The notes under the pieces: model-generated
Databases searched by the model: none
Told to the model about the DNA's origin: nothing
Seen by the model: only the letters and a program-made list of their open reading frames with translations
Position numbers and translations under genes: made by a program
Shown here: in pieces, positions 19,861 through 28,376 of the stretch
Layout: the number at the start of each line of letters is the position of its first letter
Position numbering within the stretch: the first letter of the stretch is position 1
Assembly: GCA_024413595.1 (NCBI GenBank)
Contig: JAKSUC010000007.1
Span: 30,680-94,679, forward strand
Reading direction: 5' to 3'
Length of the DNA: 64,000 nucleotides
From: Bacteroidales bacterium
GTDB lineage: Bacteria; Bacteroidota; Bacteroidia; Bacteroidales; UBA3824

Positions 19861-19888
19861 ATTAAAAGTACTTTGTAGTGCAAAGTTA
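19861..19888 (-). promoter_or_regulatory. Promoter with overlapping operator-like palindrome for the CreD cassette
   Basis: The minus strand reads TAACTTTG (19888-19881), a TAnnTTTG -7 box, inside an inverted repeat AACTTTG-N5-CAAAGTA. It repeats the element upstream of creD, including the AAAGTACTTT side. The distance to the start (19848) is about 33 bp. Confidence 0.65.
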
Positions 19889-20002
19889 AGAGTAAAAAAT
19901 TATATCTCCAAATTTTTAGATAAACTTTTAACAATTTTTAAATAAAATAAAAAAGTTAACACAAAATACCCAAAAAAAACATAAAGACTAAGATAAAAAT
20001 TT

Positions 20003-20031
20003 TTGAGAACCAAATATTTCATATACTTTTG
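20003..20031 (+). promoter_or_regulatory. Promoter for rplY-pth-hslR
   Basis: TTG (20003-20005) and TACTTTTG (20024-20031) are separated by 18 bp, a full Bacteroidota -33/-7 pair. It implies a leader of about 95 nt before rplY. Confidence 0.7.
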
Positions 20032-20037
20032 CAAAAA

Positions 20038-20134
20038 TTTTCCCGACAATGGGGCAATTAGTCCGTGCGATGGGAAATTGAGTTAAAAACAATATGTTAA
20101 ACCACTCAATTTTGAGTAACACAATTAATTTTAA
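20038..20134 (+). promoter_or_regulatory. Structured leader of rplY
   Basis: The leader holds TTTCCC (near 20038) able to pair with GGGAAA (20072-20077), and three mutually exclusive arms: AATTGAGT (20076-20083), ACTCAATT (20104-20111) and TTGAGT (20112-20117). Arm 2 can pair with arm 1 or arm 3. This looks like a switchable ribosomal-protein leader, but no known family is recognised. Confidence 0.4.
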
Positions 20135-20728
20135 ATGAAAACTTTTGAATTAAAAGGTACCAAAAGAGAAAACATCGGTACAAAGTATGCAAAAGAAATC
20201 CGTAAAGAAGGTTTAGTTCCTTGTATTGTTTACGGAAACGGTGAAAACATCAATTTCACAGTATCTAAAAAAGACGTTAATGGCGCAATTTTTACACCAA
20301 ACGTTTACATCGTAAATCTTGAAATCGATGGAAAGGTAATTCCAACTGTTATTAAAGAAATGCAATTTCACCCAGTAACAGACGAAGTAATGCATATCGA
20401 TTTTTATGCTTACAAAGAAGATCAAGAAATTACAGTAAAACTTCCAGTAACATTTGAAGGACATGCTCCTGGTGTTAAAGCCGGTGGTAAACTTCAAACA
20501 GCAGTTCGTAAACTTAAAGTTACAGGTAAAGCATCTAATTTACCAGAACAAATCGTAGTTAGCATTGCAGAACTTGAACTTGAACAATCTATCAAAGTTG
20601 GCGATCTTAAATTCGACAACTATTCTATTTCAGATCCAAAAGATATGCTTCTTTGTCGTATTCTTGCTACAAGAGCTACTCAAGCTGCTGCTGCAACAGA
20701 AGAATCTGGCAAAAAGAAAAAGAAATAG
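20135..20728 (+). CDS. rplY: 50S ribosomal protein L25 (general stress protein Ctc type)
   Basis: L25 binds 5S rRNA in the large subunit. The 197 residues follow the long Ctc-type layout: N-terminal L25 domain (MKTFELKGTKREN to about 92, with VPCIVYGNGENINF and MQFHPVTDEVMHIDFY) and a C-terminal TL5-type domain (93-180, VKLPVTFEGHAPGVKAGGKLQ...LEQSIKVGDL), ending in a Lys-rich tail EESGKKKKK. It is first in a rplY-pth-hslR unit, with 24 bp to pth. Codon use is C-richer than average, as expected for a ribosomal gene. Its leader may allow autoregulation. Confidence 0.96.
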   Translation: MKTFELKGTKRENIGTKYAKEIRKEGLVPCIVYGNGENINFTVSKKDVNGAIFTPNVYIVNLEIDGKVIPTVIKEMQFHPVTDEVMHIDFYAYKEDQEITVKLPVTFEGHAPGVKAGGKLQTAVRKLKVTGKASNLPEQIVVSIAELELEQSIKVGDLKFDNYSISDPKDMLLCRILATRATQAAAATEESGKKKKK

Positions 20729-20752
20729 TTTAACAATTTAAAAACTTGAATA

Positions 20753-21316
20753 TTGAAATATCTTATTGCAGGACTTGGCAATATTGGTGCTGAGTACGAA
20801 AATACGAGACACAATATAGGTTTTAAGGTACTCGATGCTTTTGCTAAAGCATCGAGTGCTGTTTTTAATTCCGACAGATACGCTTCGGTTGCTCAAATTA
20901 AATATCGTGGCAATCAAGTAACTCTTATTAAACCTTCTACATTTATGAATTTGAGTGGTAAGGCTGTGAGTTATTGGATGAAGCAAGAAAAAATTCCGTT
21001 GGAAAATATTATTATATGTGTTGACGACCTTGCTCTTCCTTTTGGGTCGATTAGAATTAGAGCTAACGGTAGCGAAGCTGGTCATAATGGTTTAAAAAAT
21101 ATTACAGAACTTCTTGGAACACAAAATTATGCAAGATTACGTTTCGGTATTGGTAATCAATTTGCAAAAGGTGCTCAAGTAAATTTTGTTTTAGGTAAAT
21201 GGTCTGCTGAAGAATTAGAAGTTATAAATACTCGTACCGAACTTACAACTAATGCTCTTTTTAGTTTTATTACTGATGGCATTCAACGTACAATGAATGC
21301 TTACAATGGAAAATAG
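20753..21316 (+). CDS. pth: Peptidyl-tRNA hydrolase
   Basis: Pth cleaves peptidyl-tRNA released from stalled ribosomes and recycles tRNA. The 187 residues carry AGLGNIGAEYENTRHNIGF with the catalytic His (N-T-R-H-N), IKPSTFMNLSGKAVSYWM, VDDLALPFGSIRIRANGSEAGHNGLKNITELLG and RLRFGIGN. The start is TTG at 20753, giving MKYLIAGLGN; no in-frame ATG would keep the first strand. A 12-bp intragenic hairpin followed by GCTGTTTTT (20830-20866) resembles a terminator inside the coding sequence. The gene sits between rplY and hslR in one transcription unit. Confidence 0.95.
   Translation: MKYLIAGLGNIGAEYENTRHNIGFKVLDAFAKASSAVFNSDRYASVAQIKYRGNQVTLIKPSTFMNLSGKAVSYWMKQEKIPLENIIICVDDLALPFGSIRIRANGSEAGHNGLKNITELLGTQNYARLRFGIGNQFAKGAQVNFVLGKWSAEELEVINTRTELTTNALFSFITDGIQRTMNAYNGK
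20830..20866 (+). other. Terminator-like hairpin inside pth
   Basis: ACTCGATGCTT (20830-20840) pairs with AAGCATCGAGT (20847-20857), one more A-T pair closes the loop, and TTTTT follows at 20862-20866. It falls in codons for DAFAKASSAVF. Confidence 0.55.
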
Positions 21317-21358
21317 TTGTTTTTGTCATTTTTAATATAATTTTCTTTAATTTTTATC

Positions 21359-21805
21359 ATGGCAACACAAGATCCTGAAATGCGAATAGACAAATTTTTG
21401 TTTAATGTTCGTTTATTCAAAACACGTTCGTTAGCTGCGGATGCTTGTAATAAAGGTAGAATTCTTATTAATGGAACTGCAATAAAACCTTCGCGAGTTG
21501 TTCGAGTAGACGATGTTATAAGTGTTAAAGCTAATCCTGTGTTTCGAAAATACAAAGTAATTTCATTGTTGCGTAGTAGGGTAGGAGCTGCCAAAGTTCC
21601 AGAATATATAACAGAAACAACACCTCAAGACGATTTGTTTAAATTAAAAATGATGACCGAAATGGGAAAATTTGCATTTGGCAAACGTGATCGTGGTACT
21701 GGTCGTCCAACCAAGAAAGATCGTCGCGAAATTGATGCTTTTTACGAAGGTGATGATTATGACGATTTAGAAGGTTTTAGCCCTGATTTTGATGATGAAC
21801 TATAA
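21359..21805 (+). CDS. hslR: S4-domain ribosome-associated heat-shock protein (Hsp15/HslR-like)
   Basis: This 148-residue RNA-binding protein has an N-terminal S4 fold (RIDKFLFNVRLFKTRSLAADACNKGRILINGTAIKPSRVVRVDDVISV, residues 9-57) and a basic tail GKRDRGTGRPTKKDRREID, ending in an acidic stretch. This is the HslR/Hsp15 layout: E. coli Hsp15 binds free 50S subunits carrying nascent peptidyl-tRNA. That role fits its position directly after pth, whose product hydrolyses peptidyl-tRNA. The acidic last 20 residues are longer than in E. coli. Confidence 0.88.
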   Translation: MATQDPEMRIDKFLFNVRLFKTRSLAADACNKGRILINGTAIKPSRVVRVDDVISVKANPVFRKYKVISLLRSRVGAAKVPEYITETTPQDDLFKLKMMTEMGKFAFGKRDRGTGRPTKKDRREIDAFYEGDDYDDLEGFSPDFDDEL

Positions 21806-21810
21806 ATAAA

Positions 21811-21838
21811 AAAGGTTATTGAATTTTCAATAACCTTT
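21811..21838. terminator. Bidirectional terminator after hslR
   Basis: A 12-bp stem AAAGGTTATTGA (21811-21822) with TCAATAACCTTT (21827-21838) has A runs to its left. It can serve hslR and the convergent secreted-protein gene. Confidence 0.8.
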
Positions 21839-21878
21839 AATAATGATTTTAAACAATTAAATTTAAACTATTAGACAA

Positions 21879-22457
21879 TTAAAACTGTATATCTTCAGGA
21901 ATATCAAAAATACCATTAGGAATTTCAGCATTTTCAATAATTTCAGTGGTTTCGGTAACAATGTTTACAATACCTGCATTAATTTCAGATTTAAGACTAA
22001 GACCTTTCCAAATCCAAACTTTTGCATTTACTTTTTGTCCATTTTGTTCTGTAATGCAAGAATAAACTTTGCATTTTCTATCTTGATATTCTTCTTCGCC
22101 AACTTCTTCGAGTTGATATTTTTCTTTTATTTCATCTGTAATGTTAATGTAGTTGATAGTTTCAGGAGTTGGTACTTTAACACCTTTTTTTGTATTTAAA
22201 TCAAAAGAAATAGTTTCTTTGCCATTTAAAATACCTTTTGTAACTTGGTTAACATTGCCCATTGTGGTTGTAGCAATTGCTGCTTGTTTTTTACCATAAT
22301 CATCATAATATGTTTTTGTTACTACTTTTGTTCCAAAAACTTCGATTTTTGTAGTAAGAATTGCAGATTTAAGTTCGATAACCGCTTCTTGAGCGAATGA
22401 TTTTGATGTTAATACTAATAAACTTAGTAAAAATAGAATACTGATTTTTGTTTTCAT
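21879..22457 (-). CDS. Secreted protein of unknown function (192 aa)
   Basis: It has a signal peptide (MKTKISILFLLSLLVLTSKSFAQ, cleavage after A-Q region near residue 22) and a mature domain of alternating strands with a single Cys pair candidate (RKCKVYSC). The pattern KSAILTTKIEVFGTKVVTKTYYDDYGKKQA and ...YQDRKCKVY...KVWIWKGLSLKSEI... recalls DUF4412/LolA-like lipoprotein-carrier folds, in which a beta half-barrel binds lipid or a signal. This is pattern resemblance only. It is likely periplasmic. It is separated from the downstream hslR unit by a terminator and from the SpoIIE fusion gene by 77 bp. Confidence 0.65.
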   Translation of the reverse strand: MKTKISILFLLSLLVLTSKSFAQEAVIELKSAILTTKIEVFGTKVVTKTYYDDYGKKQAAIATTTMGNVNQVTKGILNGKETISFDLNTKKGVKVPTPETINYINITDEIKEKYQLEEVGEEEYQDRKCKVYSCITEQNGQKVNAKVWIWKGLSLKSEINAGIVNIVTETTEIIENAEIPNGIFDIPEDIQF

Positions 22458-22534
22458 ATTAGTTAAATAAATTAATGTTTCAACATAATAATAGTTGAAA
22501 TAATATGCAAAATATGAAAAAAAAAGTCGAAAAA

Positions 22535-24556
22535 TTATATAATTTCAACACCAAGAACGGTGATGTCGTCGCGTTGTTCACATTCGCAACTAAATTTATT
22601 TAAATCATTAAGAATAAATTCTTTTTGATCGTTCATAGGTAAATTAACAGAATTGTGAATAGCTTCAACAAGACGTTTTATAGTATATCTTTTACGTTCA
22701 GGATTGCTTTGGTCTCCAATTCCGTCAGATGATAAATATAGTCTATCACCTTTATAAATTTCTACAGATTTATCAATAAAATCAACTGCCGACTCATGAT
22801 GACGAAATTTACCACCAATACATTTTCTAGAAGTTTTGAGAGTTTCCATTTCGCCAGATTTTGAGTTGAAACGATGAACTGGAAATTTAGCACCTTCGTA
22901 AACAAGAGCAAATTTATTATCTTGACTTTTTTCAATTTTACAAAGAATAGCTTCCATACCATCGTCATTATCAGTTTCTTCTTGACGTAATGATTTACGA
23001 ATATTCATATTAAGTTCGTCAAGAATTTTAGCAGGTGACAAAATTTGTTGTTGTTTAACAATTTGATCAAGGAAATTAATACCAATTAAACTCATAAAAG
23101 CACCAGGAACACCGTGTCCTGTACAGTCAACCACTGCAACAAAATTGATTTCTTTTTCTCCATCAAACATATTGTGATACCAATAAAAGTCTCCACTCAC
23201 AATGTCTTTTGGATTATAAATAATAAAAGAATTGAAAACGTAATTTAAGTCTGCTAAAGTTGGTAACATTGCATTTTGAATAGTTTGAGCAGAACGAATG
23301 CTACCTAATGTATTATCAGTACTACGTTGTAATTTTATGTTTAATTGGCTTAAATAAGAAGATTGACTTTCAAGTTCTTCTTTTTGAGCAAGAATTTCAG
23401 CAGTTTGTTCGCAAAGCATAGTGTTTTGCTTTTTGTTGTTGATATACAATCTAAAAATAATAATACCAAGAACAACTGCTCCACCCAAAATTATTCCAAT
23501 TAAAAGAATAATTGAACTTTGAGTAGAAATTCTAGAAATCATATTTTTTAGTTGTGCATCTTGTCTTAAAAGTCTTTCGTCTAATTCTCTAGAATTGTTT
23601 AATTGTTTATAAAGACCAACAGAATTATCTCTATCAATAGGAACTGTATTTAAATCAATATATTTTTTTACATCTTTACCATTAAGAATTTGAATTGCAG
23701 TTTGAATAGCTTCATCACTACCGTTAGGATATAAAATAGTGGCATCAATAACTCTTTTAATAACAGCATTAATACCACCTTCTTCTGAAGGAACACCATC
23801 AACACCAACGATAAAAATTTTATGACTAATATTTTTATCTTTAATAGCTTTGCTAACACCAATAGCCATATCGTCGTTGTGAGAAAAAACAACGTTGAAA
23901 TTAGTGTCAATGTCTAATAATTCAGACATTTCGTTATAAGCCTCATCCGTACTCCAATTGCAATGAAGAGTATGTTTTAAATTAAATTTGTTTTTTGTAA
24001 TTTTATATTCTTCAATAGCTTTGTGAAAACCAGAACTTCTATCAATAGCAGCAGATGCGTTGTCTTGACCAAACACTTCAACATAATTAATGTTTTCTTT
24101 AAAATTGTTGTCAACAATTTTAGCTGCATCTACACCAATTATACAATTGTCAGCTCCAATAAAACAAGTATAATTTGTATCTTTAGTTTTGCGGTCTATT
24201 TCAATAACAGGAATACCTTTTTTATAAACTTTTGCAATTGGTTCTGTTAAAGAGTCAACATCATTTGGCGAAACCAACAATAAATCTATACCACAATGTA
24301 CAAGAGAGTCAATATCTTTGATTTGTTTTGAGCAATTGTTTTCTCCGTTTGTAACAATAAGTTCGATGTTACCTTCTTGAATAGCATTAGATTTTATTCT
24401 ACGTGTCATTTCTTTACGCCATTGAGTATCATCGGCGCATTGAGATAATCCAATTTTAAATGTTTTTACCTCTTCTTCTCTATTACACATAATTGCAGTT
24501 AAGGCAATTATCATTAAAATAGAAAAAACTAATAATATGTTGATAGATTTTTTCAT
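22535..24556 (-). CDS. Periplasmic sugar-binding-protein/SpoIIE phosphatase transmembrane sensor
   Basis: The 673 residues run as: N-terminal signal anchor (5-24), a complete type I periplasmic binding protein domain (about 34-325; KIGLSQCADDTQWRKEMTRRIKSNA, DLLLVSPNDVDSL, GVPVIEIDRKT-like VIEIDRKTKDTNYTCFIGADN, VFSHNDDMAIGVSKAI, IFIVGVDGVP), a membrane helix (about 347-370), a coiled coil (375-415) and a SpoIIE/PP2C phosphatase (about 425-673; NPKDIVSGDFYWYH, VVDCTGHGVPGAFMSLIG, DRLYLSSDGIGDQ, RDDITVLGVEI). The metal Asp residues are present. I infer that ribose/galactose-like ligand binding outside controls Ser/Thr dephosphorylation inside. The anchor ends in IMC, a poor lipobox, so it is treated as a helix. 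No anti-sigma or anti-anti-sigma partner is adjacent. Confidence 0.9.
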   Translation of the reverse strand: MKKSINILLVFSILMIIALTAIMCNREEEVKTFKIGLSQCADDTQWRKEMTRRIKSNAIQEGNIELIVTNGENNCSKQIKDIDSLVHCGIDLLLVSPNDVDSLTEPIAKVYKKGIPVIEIDRKTKDTNYTCFIGADNCIIGVDAAKIVDNNFKENINYVEVFGQDNASAAIDRSSGFHKAIEEYKITKNKFNLKHTLHCNWSTDEAYNEMSELLDIDTNFNVVFSHNDDMAIGVSKAIKDKNISHKIFIVGVDGVPSEEGGINAVIKRVIDATILYPNGSDEAIQTAIQILNGKDVKKYIDLNTVPIDRDNSVGLYKQLNNSRELDERLLRQDAQLKNMISRISTQSSIILLIGIILGGAVVLGIIIFRLYINNKKQNTMLCEQTAEILAQKEELESQSSYLSQLNIKLQRSTDNTLGSIRSAQTIQNAMLPTLADLNYVFNSFIIYNPKDIVSGDFYWYHNMFDGEKEINFVAVVDCTGHGVPGAFMSLIGINFLDQIVKQQQILSPAKILDELNMNIRKSLRQEETDNDDGMEAILCKIEKSQDNKFALVYEGAKFPVHRFNSKSGEMETLKTSRKCIGGKFRHHESAVDFIDKSVEIYKGDRLYLSSDGIGDQSNPERKRYTIKRLVEAIHNSVNLPMNDQKEFILNDLNKFSCECEQRDDITVLGVEII

Positions 24557-24801
24557 CTGTTTTGAGTCTATATGTTGTTTATTAGTAATCAGTTATTGTT
24601 AATTCAGTTTATAAAATAAATTATAAACAAAAATTGTGACAAATATTCATATTAGATTAGAAAAGTTGTTAATAATTTAGTCGCTAAATATCCGTAATTT
24701 TTTAAATAAAACAAAATTTTTTTGATAAAATTTTAAAAAAATATTTTGATTAAAATAAAAAAATATATAAGTTCTTGATTAAAAGTTTTGTTAGTTACAA
24801 T

Positions 24802-24833
24802 AAAAAAACCTTCTGAACCAAATCAGAAGGTTT
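24802..24833 (-). terminator. Terminator after tRNA-Leu
   Basis: The minus strand has an 11-bp stem AAACCTTCTGA/TCAGAAGGTTT (24833-24823 with 24816-24806), then a T run. It begins 2 bp past the tRNA 3' end. Confidence 0.85.
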
Positions 24834-24834
24834 G

Positions 24835-24918
24835 TACCCCGGGCCGGGATCGAACCGGCAAGGATGTTACTCCATTGGTGTTTGAGACCAACGCGTCTAC
24901 CAATTCCGCCACCGGGGC
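24835..24918 (-). tRNA. tRNA-Leu (anticodon CAA)
   Basis: The cloverleaf folds with acceptor GCCCCGG/CCGGGGT, D-arm GGCGGAATTGGTAGACGC, anticodon stem TTGGT/ACCAA with loop CTCAAAC (anticodon CAA, reading UUG), a class II variable arm and T-arm GGTTCGATCC. Discriminator is A, and CCA is not encoded. Length is 84 nt. Confidence 0.95.
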
Positions 24919-24933
24919 TTTGCTTTCGCGGTG

Positions 24934-24941
24934 CAAATGTA
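24934..24941 (-). promoter_or_regulatory. -7 box of the tRNA-Leu promoter
   Basis: The minus strand reads TACATTTG, matching TAnnTTTG, 16 bp before the tRNA 5' end. A TTTG lies about 15 bp further upstream inside the 3' end of the preceding gene. Confidence 0.55.
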
Positions 24942-24945
24942 TGTA

Positions 24946-25950
24946 TTATTTTTTATCAAAAAAAAATTTTTTTGATATTTTTTTTATTTTTGGTATAATA
25001 TAAATAGTTGTACCTATTAAACATGGTATAAAAATATTTATTATCCATAATAATGCTGATGAGGTTGCTGGTAGTGTTATGTTTTCGGTGTATGGTTGTA
25101 AAATTATTACTGATATTGAACATCTAACTCCTAATTCTGCTAGAGCTGGTCGTGGTATAAAACTCATTGTTATGTATATCAAAAATATACAACATAATCC
25201 ATCGATGATTTCAATATTTATTTTAAATGCTAATAACAATAAATAGTTTTGAATGCAATATACTAAAAATCTAAGTATGCTTAATAGTATGATTTTTTTG
25301 CGATTTTGAAATGTATATTTATTAAAGAATAAAAGTTTGCTTAAATATTTATTTGATAGATTTTTGGTTTTAATAAAAGGTATTAGCCATTCTGGTTTAA
25401 AAAATATTAACAATGTTATTATTGTTGAACAGAAACATATAATAATAAAGATTATTGAGGTTAAGAATTCTGCATTAAAAAAATTAATTTGTTTGAAATA
25501 AAACCACAATGAAGCAATAAACCCCAAAAACAACATTACAGGCATTTGGCTTATTCCACAATATGCAGTTGCAATTCCTCCTTCAATTTTATTTCCTTTA
25601 GTTAATACAGAAGGTCTTCCAATTGTTTCGCCAATTCGATTAGGTGTAAATGTAGATGGTGGAATTCCTTTTAGTATTCCTTTTATAGAAGTTGAAAGTG
25701 ATATTTTTTCGATTGGTGAAATTGCTTCTTGCCATTTGATAGACTCAATTAGCCAATTTGGTATCATTAATAATATTGTAATTATTATAAAAATAGAGTC
25801 TACATTGTTTCCTTCAATAAAAGGAATTAGTTTTGATAATTGATTAAAATAAGGAACTGATATTTTATACAGGTAAATATAAAATATAATTATAAGTAAA
25901 TACTTGAAAATGTTTAAAATAATATTCCATATTTTATTCTTTATTTTCAA
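24946..25950 (-). CDS. LPG-synthase-TM/UPF0104-like membrane protein (second of pair)
   Basis: This 334-residue polytopic protein has about eight helices and no soluble catalytic domain. It belongs with the lysylphosphatidylglycerol-synthase transmembrane (flippase-like) superfamily: the TFTPNRIGETIGRPSVL segment (about 116-132) corresponds to the PNRIGE-x-x-GR motif, and SFIPRPALAELGVRCS (about 262-277) to the later conserved loop. Only the membrane part is present, as in stand-alone UPF0104 proteins, so lysine transfer is not expected; lipid or polyprenyl-phosphate translocation is a guess. Its start overlaps the end of the related upstream gene by 17 bp, so both are made together. It is unusually rich in Ile/Phe/Lys. 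Confidence 0.75.
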   Translation of the reverse strand: MKIKNKIWNIILNIFKYLLIIIFYIYLYKISVPYFNQLSKLIPFIEGNNVDSIFIIITILLMIPNWLIESIKWQEAISPIEKISLSTSIKGILKGIPPSTFTPNRIGETIGRPSVLTKGNKIEGGIATAYCGISQMPVMLFLGFIASLWFYFKQINFFNAEFLTSIIFIIICFCSTIITLLIFFKPEWLIPFIKTKNLSNKYLSKLLFFNKYTFQNRKKIILLSILRFLVYCIQNYLLLLAFKINIEIIDGLCCIFLIYITMSFIPRPALAELGVRCSISVIILQPYTENITLPATSSALLWIINIFIPCLIGTTIYIIPKIKKISKKFFFDKK

Positions 25951-26962
25951 TATAAACCTCCTTAGGTTGATAGTTTTTATTAATAATTGGAAGAATTAAA
26001 AGAGAAATTACACCCAAGAATAAAAATGTAATATCTTGTAACCCATGAATAACAAGAGCAAAAGCACGTCCATCTGGGTCTTTATTAATTCCAAAAAGTG
26101 ATAATGTTTCAATTACTATAAAATGCCAAGTTCCCATTCCTCCTGGTGATGGAACAACAACACCAAATGTTCCTAATACAAAAACAGTTAATGCTGTCAT
26201 TAGTGATAAATGTTCTGTGAATTCAAATGCTTGAAATCCTAAATATATTGTATAAAAATATACAAAATATATAAATATTGTGTAGAATATAAATAAAACT
26301 CTCTGTTTTAAATGTAAAACAGTTGTCATTCCGTTTTTAAAACTATTCCATAAACCTTTAATTTTTTCGCCTATTCCAAAAACATTTCTTTTTATCATTA
26401 TTTTTATAATAAAAATTGAAAGTACTATTAATAAAATAGTTGCAACAATAATATATGGAATATAATCTTTAATAGTTTCAATTCTTGTTGCTATATCAGG
26501 ATTGTTGGCAATAATTTCAGAAACTATACCCGTTTGACAAATCAAAACAGCAATTGTTATAATAAAAAGCATAACTAAATCAACAATTCTTTCAGTGACA
26601 ACTGTTCCTAAACTTTCAGCAAAAGGTATTTTTTCGTATTTAGTAATCATACCGCATCTAAAAACTTCTCCAGAACGTGGTATAGCCATATTACTTAGGT
26701 ACATAACTAATACAGAAATAAAAAGATTGATTTTTCGAGGTTTGTATCCTGAAGGTTCTAATAATAATTCCCATCTTAAAGCTCTACAATAATGTCCAAC
26801 TAAACATAAAATAGCAATAGCAATAATCCAACCCCATTTTGTATTTTTTAATGCAAAAATCATAGAGTCAATATCTTGTCCGCGATAAGCAAGCCAAAAT
26901 AATCCAATACCTATTGCAAAAAATATAATAATTTGTAGTGCCTTTTTTATTTTTGAATTCAT
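25934..26962 (-). CDS. LPG-synthase-TM/UPF0104-like membrane protein (first of pair)
   Basis: The 342-residue protein has eight predicted helices. It contains the family features GHYCRALRWELLLEPSGYKP (residues about 57-76), SNMAIPRSGEVFRCGMITKYEKIPFAESLGTVVTERIVDLVML and the late VVVPSPGGMGTWHFIVIETL loop. The closest match is the lysylphosphatidylglycerol synthase TM region/YbhN-UPF0104 family. It has no GNAT-type aminoacyl-transferase domain. It is the first gene of a pair with a paralogue-like second gene (17-bp overlap). Its promoter is TTTTTG/TAACTTTG at 27020-26990, which overlaps the tyrS terminator. Function is probably membrane lipid transfer, unproven. Confidence 0.82.
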   Translation of the reverse strand: MNSKIKKALQIIIFFAIGIGLFWLAYRGQDIDSMIFALKNTKWGWIIAIAILCLVGHYCRALRWELLLEPSGYKPRKINLFISVLVMYLSNMAIPRSGEVFRCGMITKYEKIPFAESLGTVVTERIVDLVMLFIITIAVLICQTGIVSEIIANNPDIATRIETIKDYIPYIIVATILLIVLSIFIIKIMIKRNVFGIGEKIKGLWNSFKNGMTTVLHLKQRVLFIFYTIFIYFVYFYTIYLGFQAFEFTEHLSLMTALTVFVLGTFGVVVPSPGGMGTWHFIVIETLSLFGINKDPDGRAFALVIHGLQDITFLFLGVISLLILPIINKNYQPKEVYIENKE

Positions 26963-26989
26963 GTTCTTTTTATTTCAATTATTAAAATC

Positions 26990-27020
26990 CAAAGTTACAA
27001 AAAAAAATCCACCTCAAAAA
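26990..27020 (-). promoter_or_regulatory. Promoter of the UPF0104-like pair, nested in the tyrS terminator
   Basis: The minus strand has TTTTTG (27020-27015), 17 bp, then TAACTTTG (26997-26990), 28 bp before the ATG at 26962. The -33 element falls in the loop of the upstream terminator hairpin. Confidence 0.7.
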
Positions 27021-27036
27021 CGAGATGGATTTTTAT
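26999..27036 (-). terminator. Terminator after tyrS
   Basis: Minus-strand stem ATCCATCTC/GAGGTGGAT (27030-27022 with 27015-27007, one G-T pair) with a GTTTTT loop is followed by a T run. Confidence 0.8.
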
Positions 27037-27059
27037 TGTTATAAAGTTAAATTCAATAA

Positions 27060-28358
27060 CTATTCAGCTTTGATTATAAACCAATTTTTCTTTCCTTTTT
27101 TTACCAAAATATATTTTTCATCAAGCAATGATGAAGAATTAATAACTAATTCAGCATCAGTTATTTTTTCTTGGTTTATTGAAATAGCGTTTTCTTTAAT
27201 ACTACGACGAACTTCAGATTTTGAAGCTAAACATTTTGTTTTTTCAGCTAACAAATCTAAAATACCAATACCTTCATTTAATTCTTGTTTAGAAATATTA
27301 AATTGAGGAACACCTTGGAAAATTTCTAAGAAAGATTTTTCGTCTAATTTCATCAATTGTTCTTTAGTTCCTTTTCCAAAAAGAATTTGAGAAGCTGAAA
27401 TTGCAGTATTATAAGCATCTTCGCCATGAACCATAATGGTTATGTGTTTAGCTAAAACATTTTGCAAAATACGTTTTCCTGGATCTTGTTTGTGTTCTGC
27501 TATTAATGCTTCAATTTCTTCTTTAGGTAAAAGAGTGTAAATCTTTATATATCTTTCTGCATCTTCATCAGAAGTGTTAATCCAAAATTGGAAAAATTCA
27601 TATGGAGAAGTCAATTTTGGATCTAACCAAATGTTACCTTTTTCTGTTTTACCAAATTTTGTTCCGTCAGCTTTTTTGATTAATGGACAAGTTAAACCAA
27701 AAGCTTCAGCTTCTTGACCATCAATACGACGAATTAATTCAGTTCCAGTAGTGATATTTCCCCATTGGTCTGCACCACCCATTTGAAGTTTACAATTTTT
27801 ATATTTTCTTAAATAATAAAAATCATAACCTTGCATCAATTGGTAAGAAAATTCTGTAAAACTCATACCTTCACGAGACTCTGAAGAAAAACGTTTTTTT
27901 ACAGAGTCTTTTGCCATCATATAGTTTACTGTGATGTGTTTACCAATGTCGCGTATAAAATTAATAAAGGTGAAATTTTTCATCCAATCGTAATTGTCAA
28001 CCAATTCTGCATGGTTTTCAGCGTCAGAATCAAAATCTAAGAATTTTTTTAATTGATTTTTGATACATTCTTTATTATGATTAAGAGTGGCTTCGTCTAA
28101 AAGATTACGTTCTGCAGATTTTCCTGAAGGATCACCAACCATACCAGTTGCTCCACCAACCAAAGCAATAGGTTTGTGACCTGCCATTTGAAAATGTTTC
28201 AAAATCATAATAGAAACTAAGTGACCAATATGTAAAGAGTCTGCGGTTGGGTCAATACCAACGTATGCAGTGGTCATCTCTTTTGCTAATTGCTCTTCTG
28301 TGCCTGGAATCATGTCTTGAATCATTCCACGCCATTTAAGATCATCTATAAAACTCAT
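27060..28358 (-). CDS. tyrS: Tyrosyl-tRNA synthetase
   Basis: TyrRS charges tRNA-Tyr. The 432 residues show the class I HIGH-type motif [14 protein letters not shown] near 40, [33 protein letters not shown], the KMSKS-equivalent [13 protein letters not shown], and a C-terminal S4-type RNA-binding domain (about 365-432). This matches the bacterial TyrS family at normal length. It lies 59 bp after pheS and ends in its own terminator; the pheS-tyrS gap contains an inverted repeat (28377-28411) of unknown role. Confidence 0.97.
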   Translation of the reverse strand: MSFIDDLKWRGMIQDMIPGTEEQLAKEMTTAYVGIDPTADSLHIGHLVSIMILKHFQMAGHKPIALVGGATGMVGDPSGKSAERNLLDEATLNHNKECIKNQLKKFLDFDSDAENHAELVDNYDWMKNFTFINFIRDIGKHITVNYMMAKDSVKKRFSSESREGMSFTEFSYQLMQGYDFYYLRKYKNCKLQMGGADQWGNITTGTELIRRIDGQEAEAFGLTCPLIKKADGTKFGKTEKGNIWLDPKLTSPYEFFQFWINTSDEDAERYIKIYTLLPKEEIEALIAEHKQDPGKRILQNVLAKHITIMVHGEDAYNTAISASQILFGKGTKEQLMKLDEKSFLEIFQGVPQFNISKQELNEGIGILDLLAEKTKCLASKSEVRRSIKENAISINQEKITDAELVINSSSLLDEKYILVKKGKKNWFIIKAE

Positions 28359-28376
28359 TTTTTATTAAAATTTAAT

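Noticed and set aside
24460..24500. Lipoprotein signal in the binding-protein/SpoIIE fusion
   Set aside because: The residue before Cys is Met (IMC), which does not fit a lipobox; treated as a signal anchor.
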